Part shown: piece by piece, positions 47,988 through 58,814 of the stretch | How positions within the stretch are numbered: the stretch's first letter is position 1 | Layout of the letters: every line of letters begins with the position of its first letter | DNA from: Neurospora tetraspora | Taxonomy: Eukaryota > Ascomycota > Sordariomycetes > Sordariales > Sordariaceae | Assembly: GCF_033439725.1 (NCBI RefSeq) | Contig: NW_026944384.1 | Location: 4,588,001 to 4,652,000, forward strand | Length of the DNA stretch: 64,000 bases | Reading direction: 5' to 3' | Position numbers and translations under genes: made by a program | The notes under the pieces: generated by a model | The model's input: the letters and a program-made list of their open reading frames with translations, nothing else | Database searches by the model: none | What the model was told of the DNA's origin: nothing

Positions 47988-48638
47988 TTTGAGGGTCTGG
48001 TTGTAAAAACTAGGTGTGGAGATTTAATGAGATGATCCTTGAGTGAGAGGGAGCGAGGGCAATTACCTAGGTGGTGATGGACAGAACTGCACCGTTGTAA
48101 GAATTATCTCCTTGGGATCGTCGGTTTGTTCAGCTTGAATGTTCCTGAAAATGAAATTCGTAATTGGAAAAAAATTTGCTGTGCCGGTGGGGTGAGTTCT
48201 GATTTGTAGGTCGAAGGAGGAAAGAGGCTTCACAGAGAAAAGAAGATGAGAGAAAAGTTGTTGTAGCGCGTATAACCCTAACCCTGCTGAACATTAACAT
48301 GAATGGTGATGTATCTTCCCCTGGCAAAACCATGGCAAAAAGGCATTAACGTCAATGAGAGTGAACAGATTGAATAGTACCTCCAGATGTACGAGGTGTT
48401 ATTGATGTTTCTATGTATTACATGAATAACAGCGAGCGCGCAAGATGCGAAGTGTCCTGCTGTGTTCTAGAGCTGGTGGAAGCTATCGAGACGGCCCTAA
48501 ACCAAGGGCAAAGTAGAAACGACAAACGATATTTGGGTATCTGAACCGGCCATACAATAATCATGAGCAAATGTGCCCTGAGACTCCTTCTATGCTCTTC
48601 TCTGCCTGAGCGACATACTCAATCTTAACTCCCCAGCA
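47988..48638. other. intergenic region between SMAP gene and tri-snRNP 27K gene
   Basis: Promoter of the SMAP gene, including the telobox at 48273-48285, and the 3' end of the 27K gene. No gene seen. Confidence 0.55.
48273..48285. promoter_or_regulatory. telobox-like element (two telomere repeat units)
   Basis: TAACCCTAACCCT, two fungal telomere repeat units, sits about 290 bases upstream of the SMAP-domain gene start. Teloboxes in yeast and filamentous fungal promoters are bound by Tbf1-like Myb proteins and are common near ribosome and snoRNA genes. Function here is inference. Confidence 0.45.
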
Positions 48639-49641
48639 CTACCGACTCGGGCTAAGCGGTCGGTTAAAGCCGCCGACACGGTTCATGTACTGGCGATACT
48701 CCGTCTTCTTCTCCTTCCGCACCGCACCAACATTGTTGCCCTTGACTTTCTGGTTCTTGGTCGTGCCAAAGCCGCCGAAGCCCATCATAGAGGCCATATC
48801 TCCAAGACCATCGTCCTCGACAACCACGTCGTCTTCCTCGTCCTCGTCCATGGGATCTGCGTCAAATCGTCCCCTCGACATATGTTCCTCTTCGTGCTCT
48901 TCTGTCTGCTCCCGGGACGACTGGCGCTGCTCCTCCGCATGAGTGATATCGGATCGGCGTTGGTCGTGTCCCTTGACCTTGAACGACACTGGTACCGGTG
49001 CCGCAGCAGCTGGGGCGTTCTCGGATTTCGACCTTATCGAAAGACGGTGATCGTCGTGTGCTGCTGTTTGTGAGGGGCTCCGTGGTGACTTCGCGTGTGG
49101 TTCTGGCTCTCGGGGCGGTGAGGCTGAGCGGCGGATATTTCTGTCTTTTGAGAGGTCTCTTCTGTCTTTCGGGGTGTTAGTGCGCTATTCCGTGTAGCTT
49201 GCGAAACGAGGGACAGCCCCTGCGAAGGGAGTGACTCCGGTTGCCAAACGTACCTCTGTCTGGTTTGCTCATGCCATCCTTATCGGCGTCACCCCGATCT
49301 CGGCGAGAGTCTCTGGGACCGTCGCGCCGGCCTCCTCTACCTCCGTCTCTGACCCTGTCATCGCGTCGATCGTGTCCGTCTCTCTCGCGAATCGGGGAGC
49401 GCGAGCGCCGGCGGTCACGGTCACGGTCACGATCGTGCCTGTCTCTGGATCGGGACCTGTATCGTCGGCTGTCCCTGTCTCGACCGTCTCGTCCACCCCT
49501 ACCTCCTCTCCGACCACGGCTACGGTCGTGGTCTCGATCTCGCTCGCGATCGCGGTCGCGGTTGTCTCTGCCGTGTCTGTCTCTGTCGTTGTAGTCTTTC
49601 GCGCCCCCGCGGGGAGGGTTACGAGCGTGTCTATCCGCCAT
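48639..49641 (-). CDS. U4/U6.U5 tri-snRNP 27K protein (SNRNP27 family), splicing factor
   Basis: A component of the spliceosomal tri-snRNP that helps start-site choice at the 5' splice site. Two exons (49641-49254 and 49165-48639) give 304 residues. Exon 1 is an RS/RD-rich tail with dozens of Arg-Asp and Arg-Ser dipeptides (DRDRERDRDHDRSRGRRGG and similar). Exon 2 continues through a Ser/Pro part to VSFKVKGHDQRRSD and the diagnostic C-terminal block: MASMMGFGGFGTTKNQKV, KGNNVGAVRKEKK, YRQYMNRVGGFNRPL. The human protein shares GFxxFxTTKxxxVxGNNVGA and YRQYMNRxGGFNRPL. The intron has a GTACGT donor, CTAAC branch and an AAAG acceptor, chosen because it is the only one that keeps the frame. The start gives MADRHARNPP. 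Confidence 0.92.
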
Positions 49642-50312
49642 GCTTCGTGCTCGATAATCGCGAACGTAAGACCTGTAAGGTTTTGTTGGAAAAGATATGA
49701 ATGATTTCACCCAGAAAGTGAATGTCCTTGATGACGTTGTATGGGGAAATTCTGGAGCATTCAAGAAGAGGCGGCTGAAACTAGGCGAAAGCTGCAGGCC
49801 AAATTGTAGGCTTGGCGGCCGCTGCAAGGCTGGATGCAGGCGCCGATCATGTGGAGTCCGTTTGTTTGTAGCGATAAGATAAGCCACGGACCCCTGCACC
49901 GACCCCACCACCCCGCGATGGACTTCCCTTCGGTGCAGGCCTTCAAGGTTCTGAATGCCCTGATGGAGATGTCCTGCCCAAAGTGTTTGTGAATATACCG
50001 GTAAAAGTACCATTGCTTCAGTCCCAGGCGGTTTCCAGAGTTAGACAGTAAATTGAGTTTGCGGATAAGGTTCGAACAGTAAAGGTATCGGGCTTCAGTA
50101 ACTTCATTATCTCTGCAACTCGGCTCTTCGGGCGATTAGCTTTGTCGTCCTGGTCAATATGGGAGTGCAGGATAAGGGAGGGCACAGTACCTCGTCAATA
50201 ACCTCATCATGCGAGTTGGATTGCTGTAGACATCTTGACCCAGGGCATCCCTCCCCTTTCCCCTGGTCGACTTTGAGACAGAGACAACGCCGGGTCTCTC
50301 ACCAGACTTTCC
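49642..50312. other. intergenic region between tri-snRNP 27K and Elp5 genes
   Basis: Promoter of the 27K gene and 3' flank of Elp5. The frame of the 27K first exon stays open upstream of the ATG but lacks a better start. Confidence 0.5.
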
Positions 50313-51436
50313 TCAAATCTCGTCTTCCTCATCATCAAAATCATCTTCCCTGCCCATGTCATACAGAATCCGGCCTCCCTCCCCTCCACCGACCTCTGTC
50401 TGCGCGTCAAAGTACGGCAACACAATCCCTTCCCTATCACTCCTCTGCTTCTCCGTCAACCCCAAATTGAACGTGGTATCCGCCATCTCTCCCTCCGCAC
50501 CGCCCTCCGCGTCCTTCGGCGGCGCAAACAGCGGATGATCCGAAAGCAGTGACAGACTCGCGCCGGCACTGCCCTTTTGAGTCGACGGGCTCAGTATAAA
50601 CCTCTCAGCCACGGCTCTCCCGCTGCGCCTCCTCATCTCCATTTCCACCACGAGTCCCTCAGCTTGGTGGCCCGTCCGCAAGCCAACAAGCACGCCTTCG
50701 CGCCCTTCATGGAGCCCCCACTCTGGCTCGCGCAAGCTCCTCATTTGCGCCCGCTTGGTCTCGACGGCCTGGTAGAGACTCGAAACCTTGAAGATGGCGG
50801 TGGCCATATGTGACAGGAGGGTGAGCGGATGGGGTTCGTACTCGTTGACGGTTCGGGGGAGAACGAGCGGTACGTCGTTGTGGTAGACGGCGACGAGGGA
50901 GGCGAACGGGTTGATGATGCTGCCGAAGAAGAGGGGGAGGGCGTGTGGCTCTTTCGAGGCAAGGGGGTTTAGCGAGTCAACCACGATCAGAAATCCTTTT
51001 GGGTAATGTTAGCTCATGTTTCTGTGCTAGTGTGGTTGGTGGACTTACTCTGGGAGCTCGTGGCAGCATCTTTGGGTGTTTGGCCCTTGGGAGGAGCAAA
51101 ATGTGAGGCGATCTCGGTTATGAGAGCCGTGACTGACTTGCCCCTGGCCTTGATGAAGATATCGACATCACGGGGCTTCCTGACAGTAGTAAATGAAACA
51201 AAGAGTACTTTACTACGGGCAAGCTGTGCGCGTGTTAGTTGATGAAGCGCAAAAAGACTTGGAAGGAAACTTCTTACCTTGCCTCTGCTGATGAATTCCT
51301 GTATAAGTGGTCCTGCACCTTGTTCAAGGGTATCGAGAATAAGTGTGAGTGGGCTTGCGCTGTCTCGAAGGTTTAGCAGTTTCTGAAAGAGCAGCAGGCT
51401 GTGGGAGCGATGGTGCGTTTGAGCCGAGGGCGCCAT
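50313..51436 (-). CDS. elp5: Elongator complex subunit 5 (Elp5)
   Basis: Elp4-Elp5-Elp6 form the RecA-like ring of Elongator, which modifies wobble uridines of tRNA. Three exons (51436-51278, 51223-51049, 50995-50313) give 338 residues, close to yeast Elp5 (309). The RecA-like core shows PLTLILDTLEQGAGPLIQEF, KVLFVSFTTVRKP, FLIVVDSLNPLA and FASLVAVYHNDVPLV in the expected order, without Walker A, as in other Elp5 proteins. The last residues are strongly acidic (EDDFDDEEDEI), a feature of Elp5 C-termini. The intron acceptors are CACAG and AAAAG; both keep frame. The protein probably works in the cytosol. Confusion with Elp6 is unlikely because of length and the acidic tail. Confidence 0.9.
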
Positions 51437-52541
51437 CTTGAGCCTTGGTTGGGATGACCTTAAAATGTATTTGGACCAGCCTCGTATAACTGGGGGCGGA
51501 GATAAAGAGTTAGAAGCCCAAATCAAAGTACTTTGACGAAGTGTTGTGTTATGATTTTGAGGCCCTGCTTGTTGAATGAGAGAAGGTTGAAAGTGCTGGC
51601 CAAGAAATAGATTTTAGGGCTGCGAAGAGGATCGCAGTTCTCGCAAACTTTCGGTAACCATCCTTCACACCAAAACACTCGGTCCCATCCCCTACGTAAT
51701 TGAAAACTGGCCAACCCGGAAGCGTAACGAAGTATCATAGTATTCAAAAATTACGAATCCTAGGAAGAGTTGAAAGTGAGTGAGTGATATTGGGGGTGTG
51801 TGCAAAACTTTTGCAAAAAAAAGATTGGTCTCTCCCGCCGGGAATTGAACCCGGGTCTCGAGCGAATCGAACTGATGTTCAAGCTTGACAAGCTCACATA
51901 CTGACCACTATACTACGGAAGACTTACAGTTGTGATCAACTGTCGTAGTGATTGTTGGAAGTTGCACCCCATCCTAGTATTTATATATTGCTGCCCAATT
52001 GGCATACCAGAACGCTTATCATCATTGTCGATGAAGCATTCAAGCATTGGTTACCACGAATGTCATAGTCACTGATGCACAAGCGAAGTTTTCTGGTTTA
52101 ATATTACTCGTTGATCTTCTTGAATGGGTATCGCTAATCATCCATGAAACCTCTTGGAACTGACAGACATCTGTGCTTTTCTCTTCCGGCCTCAATCCGT
52201 GTTACAACGCTCAACTGTCCATGCTCTCAAAATAGGGTGCCAACAAAGGGATACTGCGTAAGACTGACTACGCATGTCCCGTCCGCCGCAAATTGCGTCT
52301 CCTCAGATATCATTATGTATTCGTGGCCCCAGGGCTTAAGCCTGCGATTGTGGTCACTTTAGGCTTCCCGAATCACCGCCCTAGTTCAAGTGACCATGAG
52401 ATCTGTACCTTCTCCATAGTTAGGATGGTATATTGGTTACTGGTAAATGCGGCAGTAGTTTAAAGTTGGGAACCGTCAAAGATGAAGATCGGCATAAGTG
52501 TTCCTCGCTGGTGTTCTGTGTTCTATTGCTTCGAAGAAGCA
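51437..52541. other. intergenic region holding tRNA-Asp
   Basis: 1.1 kb upstream of Elp5 and downstream of the zinc-cluster/ASXH gene. Apart from tRNA-Asp (51830-51922) no gene is seen. Confidence 0.55.
51830..51922 (-). tRNA. tRNA-Asp (anticodon GTC) with a 21-base intron
   Basis: The 93-base gene folds as a cloverleaf: acceptor stem TCTTCCG with CGGGAGA (one G-T), discriminator G as usual for tRNA-Asp, and T arm CCGGG-TTCAATT-CCCGG. The anticodon loop TTGTCAC carries GTC at positions 34-36. A 21-base intron (51885-51865) sits directly after position 37, the canonical place for nuclear tRNA introns. The anticodon stem TGAGC/GCTCG forms only after its removal. Eight T (minus strand, 51822-51815) form the Pol III terminator. 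Confidence 0.96.
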
Positions 52542-54767
52542 TCAATCGGCCTCTTGTGGTACTTCGAACCGTAGTTCGGTATACTGTGCCCCGTTCATAT
52601 TGGAATCTCCACGACCGTTACCGTTGGGGTGATGTTTGGCGATGTGGTCTATACTCTGGGTACCCTCCGTGACGCCCTGGACAGATCCATTCGCCTCGGT
52701 CGCATCAAGAGATGCTGGATTGGCAGGAGGCACTTCTTGCATCACTGAAGCGCCCTTAGCGCGTCCAGGAAGAGCTGGAATTCAATCAGTATCGAAACAT
52801 TGTTGCCATGTGCGAAAATCAACTTTACCTTTGTGCTGTTCATTTGCTATTGCCGTATTCTCGGACACTGCTACAGTAGCATCTGGCCCGAGCATCTCGT
52901 TCTTCCGGCTGGTTTTCTGAAGCAACTCCTCTGGTATCTTTGTCGCCCAGTCGTTCTCAAACTCCTTTCTCAGAAAATCATCATAGTCGCCTCGTTTGTG
53001 CTTCTCATGAGCGACCCAGGCCTCCTGAAGCCATTGTTCATCATGCCGACCCCGCTCAATGTTTTCAAGATACCGAGCACAATCGTATCTGAAATGATCA
53101 TTATTGCGCAACGAGACAAGATCCGGTCGGGCATTCTCAGTCCCTGCATCCAGGATATGGCTGTCGTCGGGGAATTTGGCGAGAATGTCTTTCCTCTCCT
53201 CTGGTGTCAACACGTCCCATGCTTGCGGGAGCAGCAGTATGGCCTATGGTCAAGTGTCAGAACATCGATGTGGGATAACTCTAGCATGTCTGAAAGAGGG
53301 AAGAGGTACGAACTCTAAGATCAGCATTGGTAAGAGGGGAATTCTCATCGGTATAGACGAAAGGTGCTTCCCACTTTCTGTCCAGGTTTGTTTTTTTTGG
53401 CGCTGCTCCGGCATGTTGTGGCCTTTTAGCAGTGCTAGATTTGTCTTGATCCGAGGCTTTACGCTTTCTGGGCTCAGTATCCAGTTGCTCACCACTGCTT
53501 TCAGAACGACGTGTGTCTCTTGAACTCTGTGCATCGCCGTTTAGAACGGCGTCCTCTGGCGTTTGCCCACTTGCATTTTTGCGGGCCCTTTTCGTCACTG
53601 TGCTTGGGTCCTCGTTTTTCGGACCTTTGAAGTCCTGTCCATTGATCGATGGATCGGTGACTGCTGCTGCTCCGATTTTCGGTATATCGACTTCCTTCTT
53701 GACTTCCGGGTTCTGTACTGCCGAATCCTCGTGCGAATTGGACGAACCCAAAGCTTTTGGCTCGCCCCCATCCGCTGGAACGGCCTCAGCCTTGGACAAC
53801 GCTGGACGAGCCGCTGCTGAAATTCCTTTCCGCGGCTGTTCAAAAGCGTAAACACAATGCGTGCCAGATCCAGAACATCGCGAGCAGATCGGCTTCTCTT
53901 TAAGGCACTATCGCAGCTGTCAGACACAAAACAATCGGGGAATATCAGGATCTCTGACCAACCAACCTTGAGCTTCTTCTCACGGCAAGGAGTACACGCG
54001 CCCCTCGTCAGTTTTGGCTTGAGTGTATTGCGTGAATCAGCCACATCCTGCTTGGAATTAACTGGTTCAGGCAATGGTGTTCTCTCCTTGGGGATGGGAC
54101 TTGGTGCAGCCGATGGCGCAGCCGCTTCTTCTTCACGTGTTGGAACTTCTGGCTCTTTGACTGGTTTTCTCTTCTTGAGGACGGGACTTGGTACAGCTGA
54201 TGGCGCAGCCGCTTCTTCTTCACGTGTTGGAACTTCTGGCTCTTTGACTGATTGTGGTCTCCGTGGTGGGAGATTTATTGCGGTCCAGGATGTAGAAGCT
54301 TCTCCTTCTGGTTCCTGAGGTTCTGGTTGATTTGATGGTCGAGGTACTGTCTTGTTTTCTGGGGAAGCACTTGGTGCCGCCAACGGCATAGTCAGTCCTT
54401 CTTCAGGTTCTTCAGGTCCTTGAACCTCTGGCTCCTTGACAGATCGTTTTTTGACGGCTGGCTTTTTGACTGCTGGCTTTTCGATTGCTGACTTTTCGAC
54501 TGCTGACTTTTTGGCTGCTCCCTTTTTGGCTGCTGGCTTTTTGACTGCCGGACTTGTGACCACGAGTTCTTCGACTGCTGGTTCTTCGATCGCTGGTTCT
54601 TCGACTGCTGGCTCTTCGGTTGCTCGCTCCTCCAAAGCCACCTGCGCAGCCGTATCGGTCTCCTGCACATGAGTGCCATTCCAGTCCCCAGTCACGCTCC
54701 AGGGAGGAGAAGGCGGAGGGGAGGAGAGGACGGAGGAGAGCGGGGAACTACTTCCTTCTTCAGCCAT
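52542..54767 (-). CDS. Zn2Cys6 zinc cluster fused to an Asx-homology (DEUBAD) domain
   Basis: Four exons (54767-53967, 53907-53314, 53243-52829, 52774-52542) give 680 residues. Residues 1-250 are low complexity, with Glu/Lys-Pro-Ala-Val repeats and a duplicated 29-residue unit. A fungal Zn2Cys6 cluster follows with exact spacing: C258, C261, C268, C275, C278 and C285 (CX2CX6CX6CX2CX6C). Intron 1 splits it just before C268 and the ATAG acceptor restores the pattern. After a basic linker (KRARKNASG, RKRKAS) comes a domain at about 466-590, AILLLPQAWDVLTPEERKDIL with LLQKT near its end, which fits the ASXH/DEUBAD domain of ASXL and INO80G. Those domains switch on BAP1/UCH-type deubiquitinases. 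It is probably nuclear. A chromatin regulator is inferred. Confidence 0.88.
54096..54250 (-). repeat. 87-base tandem duplication in coding sequence
   Basis: A 68-base block at 54096-54163 recurs at 54183-54250 with very few differences, offset by 87 bases (29 codons). It encodes VKEPEVPTREEEAAAPSA twice in the disordered N-terminal part of the zinc-cluster/ASXH protein. Confidence 0.9.
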
Positions 54768-55929
54768 CCTTCAGAACACCTTTAGTTGGCCGCCTTGCCT
54801 GGAGAGGGAAATCTGAGATTTGGAGATGTTCAAAAAGCGATCGAATCCAGGAATGTTGGTTTGCCGGCAAAGAATAATCACCGTCAAGTCAGATACGGGG
54901 TCAGGTCTGTGATGCTTGGTTGTTGTGATATTAAATCGATACCAGATAGCGTGAATTGGCACAGTTGCGCCGTGAAAGTCCCCGTCTGTCTGTCGTATGT
55001 CGATGATGGTTCATGCGGCCGATATGACTGTGGTTACATCTGCGAACAAACTGATATCTGGTGGAAGGAAAGAGGAGAAAGCGGGGGGTGATGAAGGTAG
55101 AGAATAAGATACGTTCGGGTAAAATTTGTGGTCAAACAAAACGAAGTGGTACTAGAGTACAAGTTGACGCGCAACGCTGGGAGGATGTGCAATGGAAGTG
55201 GAATTTGAGCCGGCATCAACCTGAACTGATATAGTGAATGATAAGTGAATGATCCACCTCCAGCTCCCCTTCCCCGTTGTTGTTCGGTTGAGGTTGCTCC
55301 TTCCCTATTGTGTGATGGACGAGATGGATGGGATGGAAGCTGAAGCTATGGCGCCAAGCACTTGCATGATGCACCCCGGAAGCTAGCTTGGAGATCCTAC
55401 TAGGCGTGAATAGCGTTCGTACTATTCAACTAAACAGTACAAGTTACAGGGCCTGCTGCTTGAGCGTTCAAGACATTTCCAGCGCCAATATCGTCATCAA
55501 TGCCCCGTTTAACAACTTGAATCCTTGACAAGGGACTTGCAATCATTGCATCAGTCTACTGTCTGGTGATATTTTATTTTCTTACTAGTAAAACGAGGTA
55601 GTAGAATGAAGAGAGGATAATAATACTATATTTCATCAGCAGTGGAAGAAAAACAGGCAACGAGAATATTGTCGGTCCAAGGTGGTTGCGATCATAGAAG
55701 CCACGTACCCGACATCTCCAACTCCCCCAACGCCTTTCTGGGCCGCGTTGTCACTCCTGCTCGTCATCACAAGCTTTAAACTTTCCCTTGTCCACTCTCC
55801 TCTCCAACAACACCAACTTGACAAACCCAAGCACGCAGCTGTCCTTACTAATATCCGGTTGCACGAGGACAACCAAGGTCACCACCAGCAAACAACGAAC
55901 GAGGATTGACATAACATATTTTATTTACA
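54768..55929. other. divergent promoter region
   Basis: 1.16 kb between the zinc-cluster/ASXH gene (minus) and Sec22 (plus). No gene supported. Confidence 0.55.
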
Positions 55930-56680
55930 ATGATCCGCTCAACACAGATCGCACGGCTGGATGGTTCGTGCCCCCCTAACCAACCCCCTCGTCCCCATCT
56001 ATCATCCGCCCACGGAGATGTCTTGCCTGATAGCTAACGCAAGACCCCCTTCAAAAACAGGCCTCATGCTCTGCGCCTCGGTCGACGACGAAGCCACCGA
56101 ATCCTCCCTCGGCGAAGTCAAGTCCCAAGTCAAACTAATCCTGCGCCGCCTAACGCGCACCTCGGAACCACAAGCCAGCATCGAGAGCGGCTCTCTCTAC
56201 ACCTTGCACTACCTGATCCAGTCCGACATCGTGTACTTCGCCATCACGGACCGATCGTACCCGCGCAAGCTAGCCTTCACGTACCTATCCGACATCGCGG
56301 GCGAGTTCGCGACGACGCACACGCCCCAGCAGCTCATGAACCCGACGCTGCGGCCTTACGCCTTCATGGACTTTGACAGCTTCATCAGCCGCACCAAGGC
56401 GACGTACAGCGACACGCGCGCGACGCAGAACCTGGATAAGCTGCATGATGAGCTAAGGGACGTAACTAAGGTCATGACGAAGAACATTGAGGATCTGCTG
56501 TACCGCGGCGACAGCCTGGAGCGCATGGGCGAGCTGAGCAGTCGGTTGAGGGACGATAGTAAGAAGTACAAGAGGGCGGCTGTTAAGATTAACTGGGATC
56601 TGCTTCTGAAGCAGTACGGGCCGTTTGCGGCGGTTGGCTCTATTATTGTTTTCTTCTTGTGGTGGAGGTTCTTCTTTTGA
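55930..56680 (+). CDS. sec22: Sec22, R-SNARE of ER-Golgi transport
   Basis: Vesicle SNARE for traffic between ER and Golgi. Two exons (55930-55963 and 56061-56680) give 217 residues, near yeast Sec22 (214). The first exon encodes MIRSTQIARLD, a conserved opening. The longin domain (about 1-125) includes LHYLIQSDIVYFAITDRSYP and KLAFTYLSDIAGEF. The SNARE motif (about 130-190) contains LDKLHDELRDVTKVMTKNI and the zero-layer Arg in LLYRGDSLERM. The protein ends with a tail anchor (FAAVGSIIVFFLWWRFFF). The 97-base intron uses a GTTCGT donor and AACAG acceptor. An ATG at the donor could open a longer frame, but the spliced version matches the family. Confidence 0.96.
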
Positions 56681-57252
56681 GCTGATCACATGGGGGCATC
56701 ATCGTTAGCGGGTTATACACGACACCGTCAGGCTCTGTATAATGCTGTGACGGATAGGCTACGTGGATTCTGTAATTATTTTAATATGTGTGTGTACGGC
56801 ATTGGTTTTTTTGGCGGCTTGACCTAGCATGGAGTTTGGGTAAAAGGGGGGACGAACGCAAAAAGGACGTTTGGCCGGGTGAATTATCAGCTATCAAGAC
56901 ATGTTCTTATAAGTTTCTTGCATTCAACTCCTTCATCCGATGATGACTTCGCAAAGCCTGACAGGGCCTCTACAGACTGCTGTACTCCAATGCCACCGGC
57001 GCTCATTCATGCGTATCTCCAGGTTGATCTCAGACCGGTATCTGTTCTATCCAACGCCATGCATTCGTCAAGCGCCGATACAAAATCTACCCCTGAGAGG
57101 GCCTACTACCAGTCTGCTTCCCTGCTTGAACCAGAAGGCCTTTCCCCCCTAACTCCAGCCCAAACCGCCAATTTTTTTTTTCTCAATCCAGAACAGAAAC
57201 CGAGAGACCCTGGACACTAAGCCCAAACTCGAACCACCCGTGACAACCGCCA
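56681..57252. other. convergent intergenic region
   Basis: 3' flanks of Sec22 and the next minus-strand gene; nothing else seen. Confidence 0.55.
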
Positions 57253-58814
57253 TCACATAACCAAACAACTTCCCGCCGCCTTCGGCAATAACGCCGGTAT
57301 ACTCGGCACCGGTAGCGCCGTATGATACCACTCCAGATGCTCCTGAAAGCTGGCCAAGTCCTCGAACCCCCTCTCGTCCTGCGCCCACTTCACCTCATCC
57401 TCGCTGTCCTCGCCCTGATCCACGTACGTGTACTCGTCGCAGTAGGGGCACCATATCCTCGCCAGCCAGTCGCCGGGGACGGGAGCCATGTGGTTCGCTA
57501 TCGCTATCGGCGCGAAGACGACGGTTTTGGCTTCGCCTGTTTTGGCACTTAGGCCTTGGGCTTGCCAGTGGGGGTATGTGGTTTCTGTTGTTGTTTCTGT
57601 TTGTGCTGTTGTGGTGGTTCCTGAAAGTTGGGGATTTGTTGCTGCTGGGTATGATGCCGTCACTATGGTCGGTAATATGAGCTTCCTGGGAGAGTTTGTC
57701 GCTGTCGTCGTTGACGTCGGAAGAGTACTTGTCGCCGTACTTGTACTCCCTCCTCCATTCGACTGATCCAACGCCGTCCTCGTAGATGGCATCCTCTGTA
57801 GATCCGGCCAGACGATGAACCCGTCGCAAAAGTCGCACACAAAGGCCACGTCGTGCTCCCCAAACCTCTCGAACCTCCCGACCGCGTTGCAGCATGGAAC
57901 CAGATCCTCAAGGCTTAACCTCCTCCCCCTTCTCAACGCCGGCCGTAACCCTTCATCCGTTGGCCCTTTCCCTTGCTGCTGCTGTTGGTGTTGCTGATAC
58001 TCATGCCGTTGCCACGGCGGTATCCTCTCCAGGTCCCTGTGCTGCTGCTTCCCCCCTGCCCCTTCCCTAGTCTCCTTTTCCCGCTTCTCCTCTTCCTTCT
58101 GCTTCCGTATTCGCTCAGCTTCCTCGTTCCTTCGTTGCTGGCGATACACCTGGTAGGCGCCCAGACATCGCATCCACGTCCCTTCCTGCTCGGCCGCGAA
58201 TATGCGCCGAGCGGCGTGGCATTGGGTGCGATGAAGCTCTAGTTGGAGTTCCTTGGTCTCGCTGAGCCAGGTTGGGTTGATGGGCCCGCCTTGCCGGATC
58301 CAGTCTTTGAAGTTGCGGGCGTGAAATTCGTATTTGATCAGGAGGGCGCGCAGTTCGTTGAGAGATTCGGCTTTTGTGAGAAGGGTTAGTGGTAGAGCGG
58401 GTAATGAGAAGCTTTGTCTAAGTGGTTGTGTTGGGAAAGGAGTGAGGATAGTGGTGAAGGTGGTGAGTGAAAGTGCCAGGCGAAATAGTAAGACAACAGT
58501 AGAAGAAGGATGACTTTTGCTTGACAAGAAAGAGCAAGATGAGAGTGAGAAGACATTAGAAATATCATGATATACTTACGAGTCCTGTCTCCTTCATAGT
58601 AAAACTGCCCATTGACCAAGACACCAAGTTCCTGGAAATCCGTCTTTGCATCATCCAATGCATCTTCAAGGGCGCGGATCTGCTCAAACTCATCAGGGCC
58701 CCAGTGGCGCTTGTCGGCAAATCTGAGTGCGCGGAGTGAGTCGCTCAAGTAGGTCGCAATGCTGGCCAACAGCGACCCGACCGTGTCGTTATTCTTGCTG
58801 GGACCTGCACTCAT
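57253..58814 (-). CDS. uncharacterised Cys/His-rich fungal protein
   Basis: Two exons (58814-58580 and 58370-57253) give 450 residues; the 209-base intron has a GTAAGT donor, a CTAAC branch point and a CAAAAG acceptor. The N-terminal 130 residues are helical (SLRALRFADKRHWGPDE, IRALEDALDDAKTDFQELGVL, SLNELRALLIKYEFHARNFKDW). A Glu/Arg/Lys-rich coiled segment with a Gln run follows (residues about 180-250). Two possible metal sites appear: CC and CDFC around LVPCCNAVGRF and FVCDFCDGF, and near the C-terminus WCPYC followed by HLEWYH. The layout suggests a zinc-binding protein, but I recognise no named family and claim no function. The middle is Thr/Ser-rich and disordered. Confidence 0.8.
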
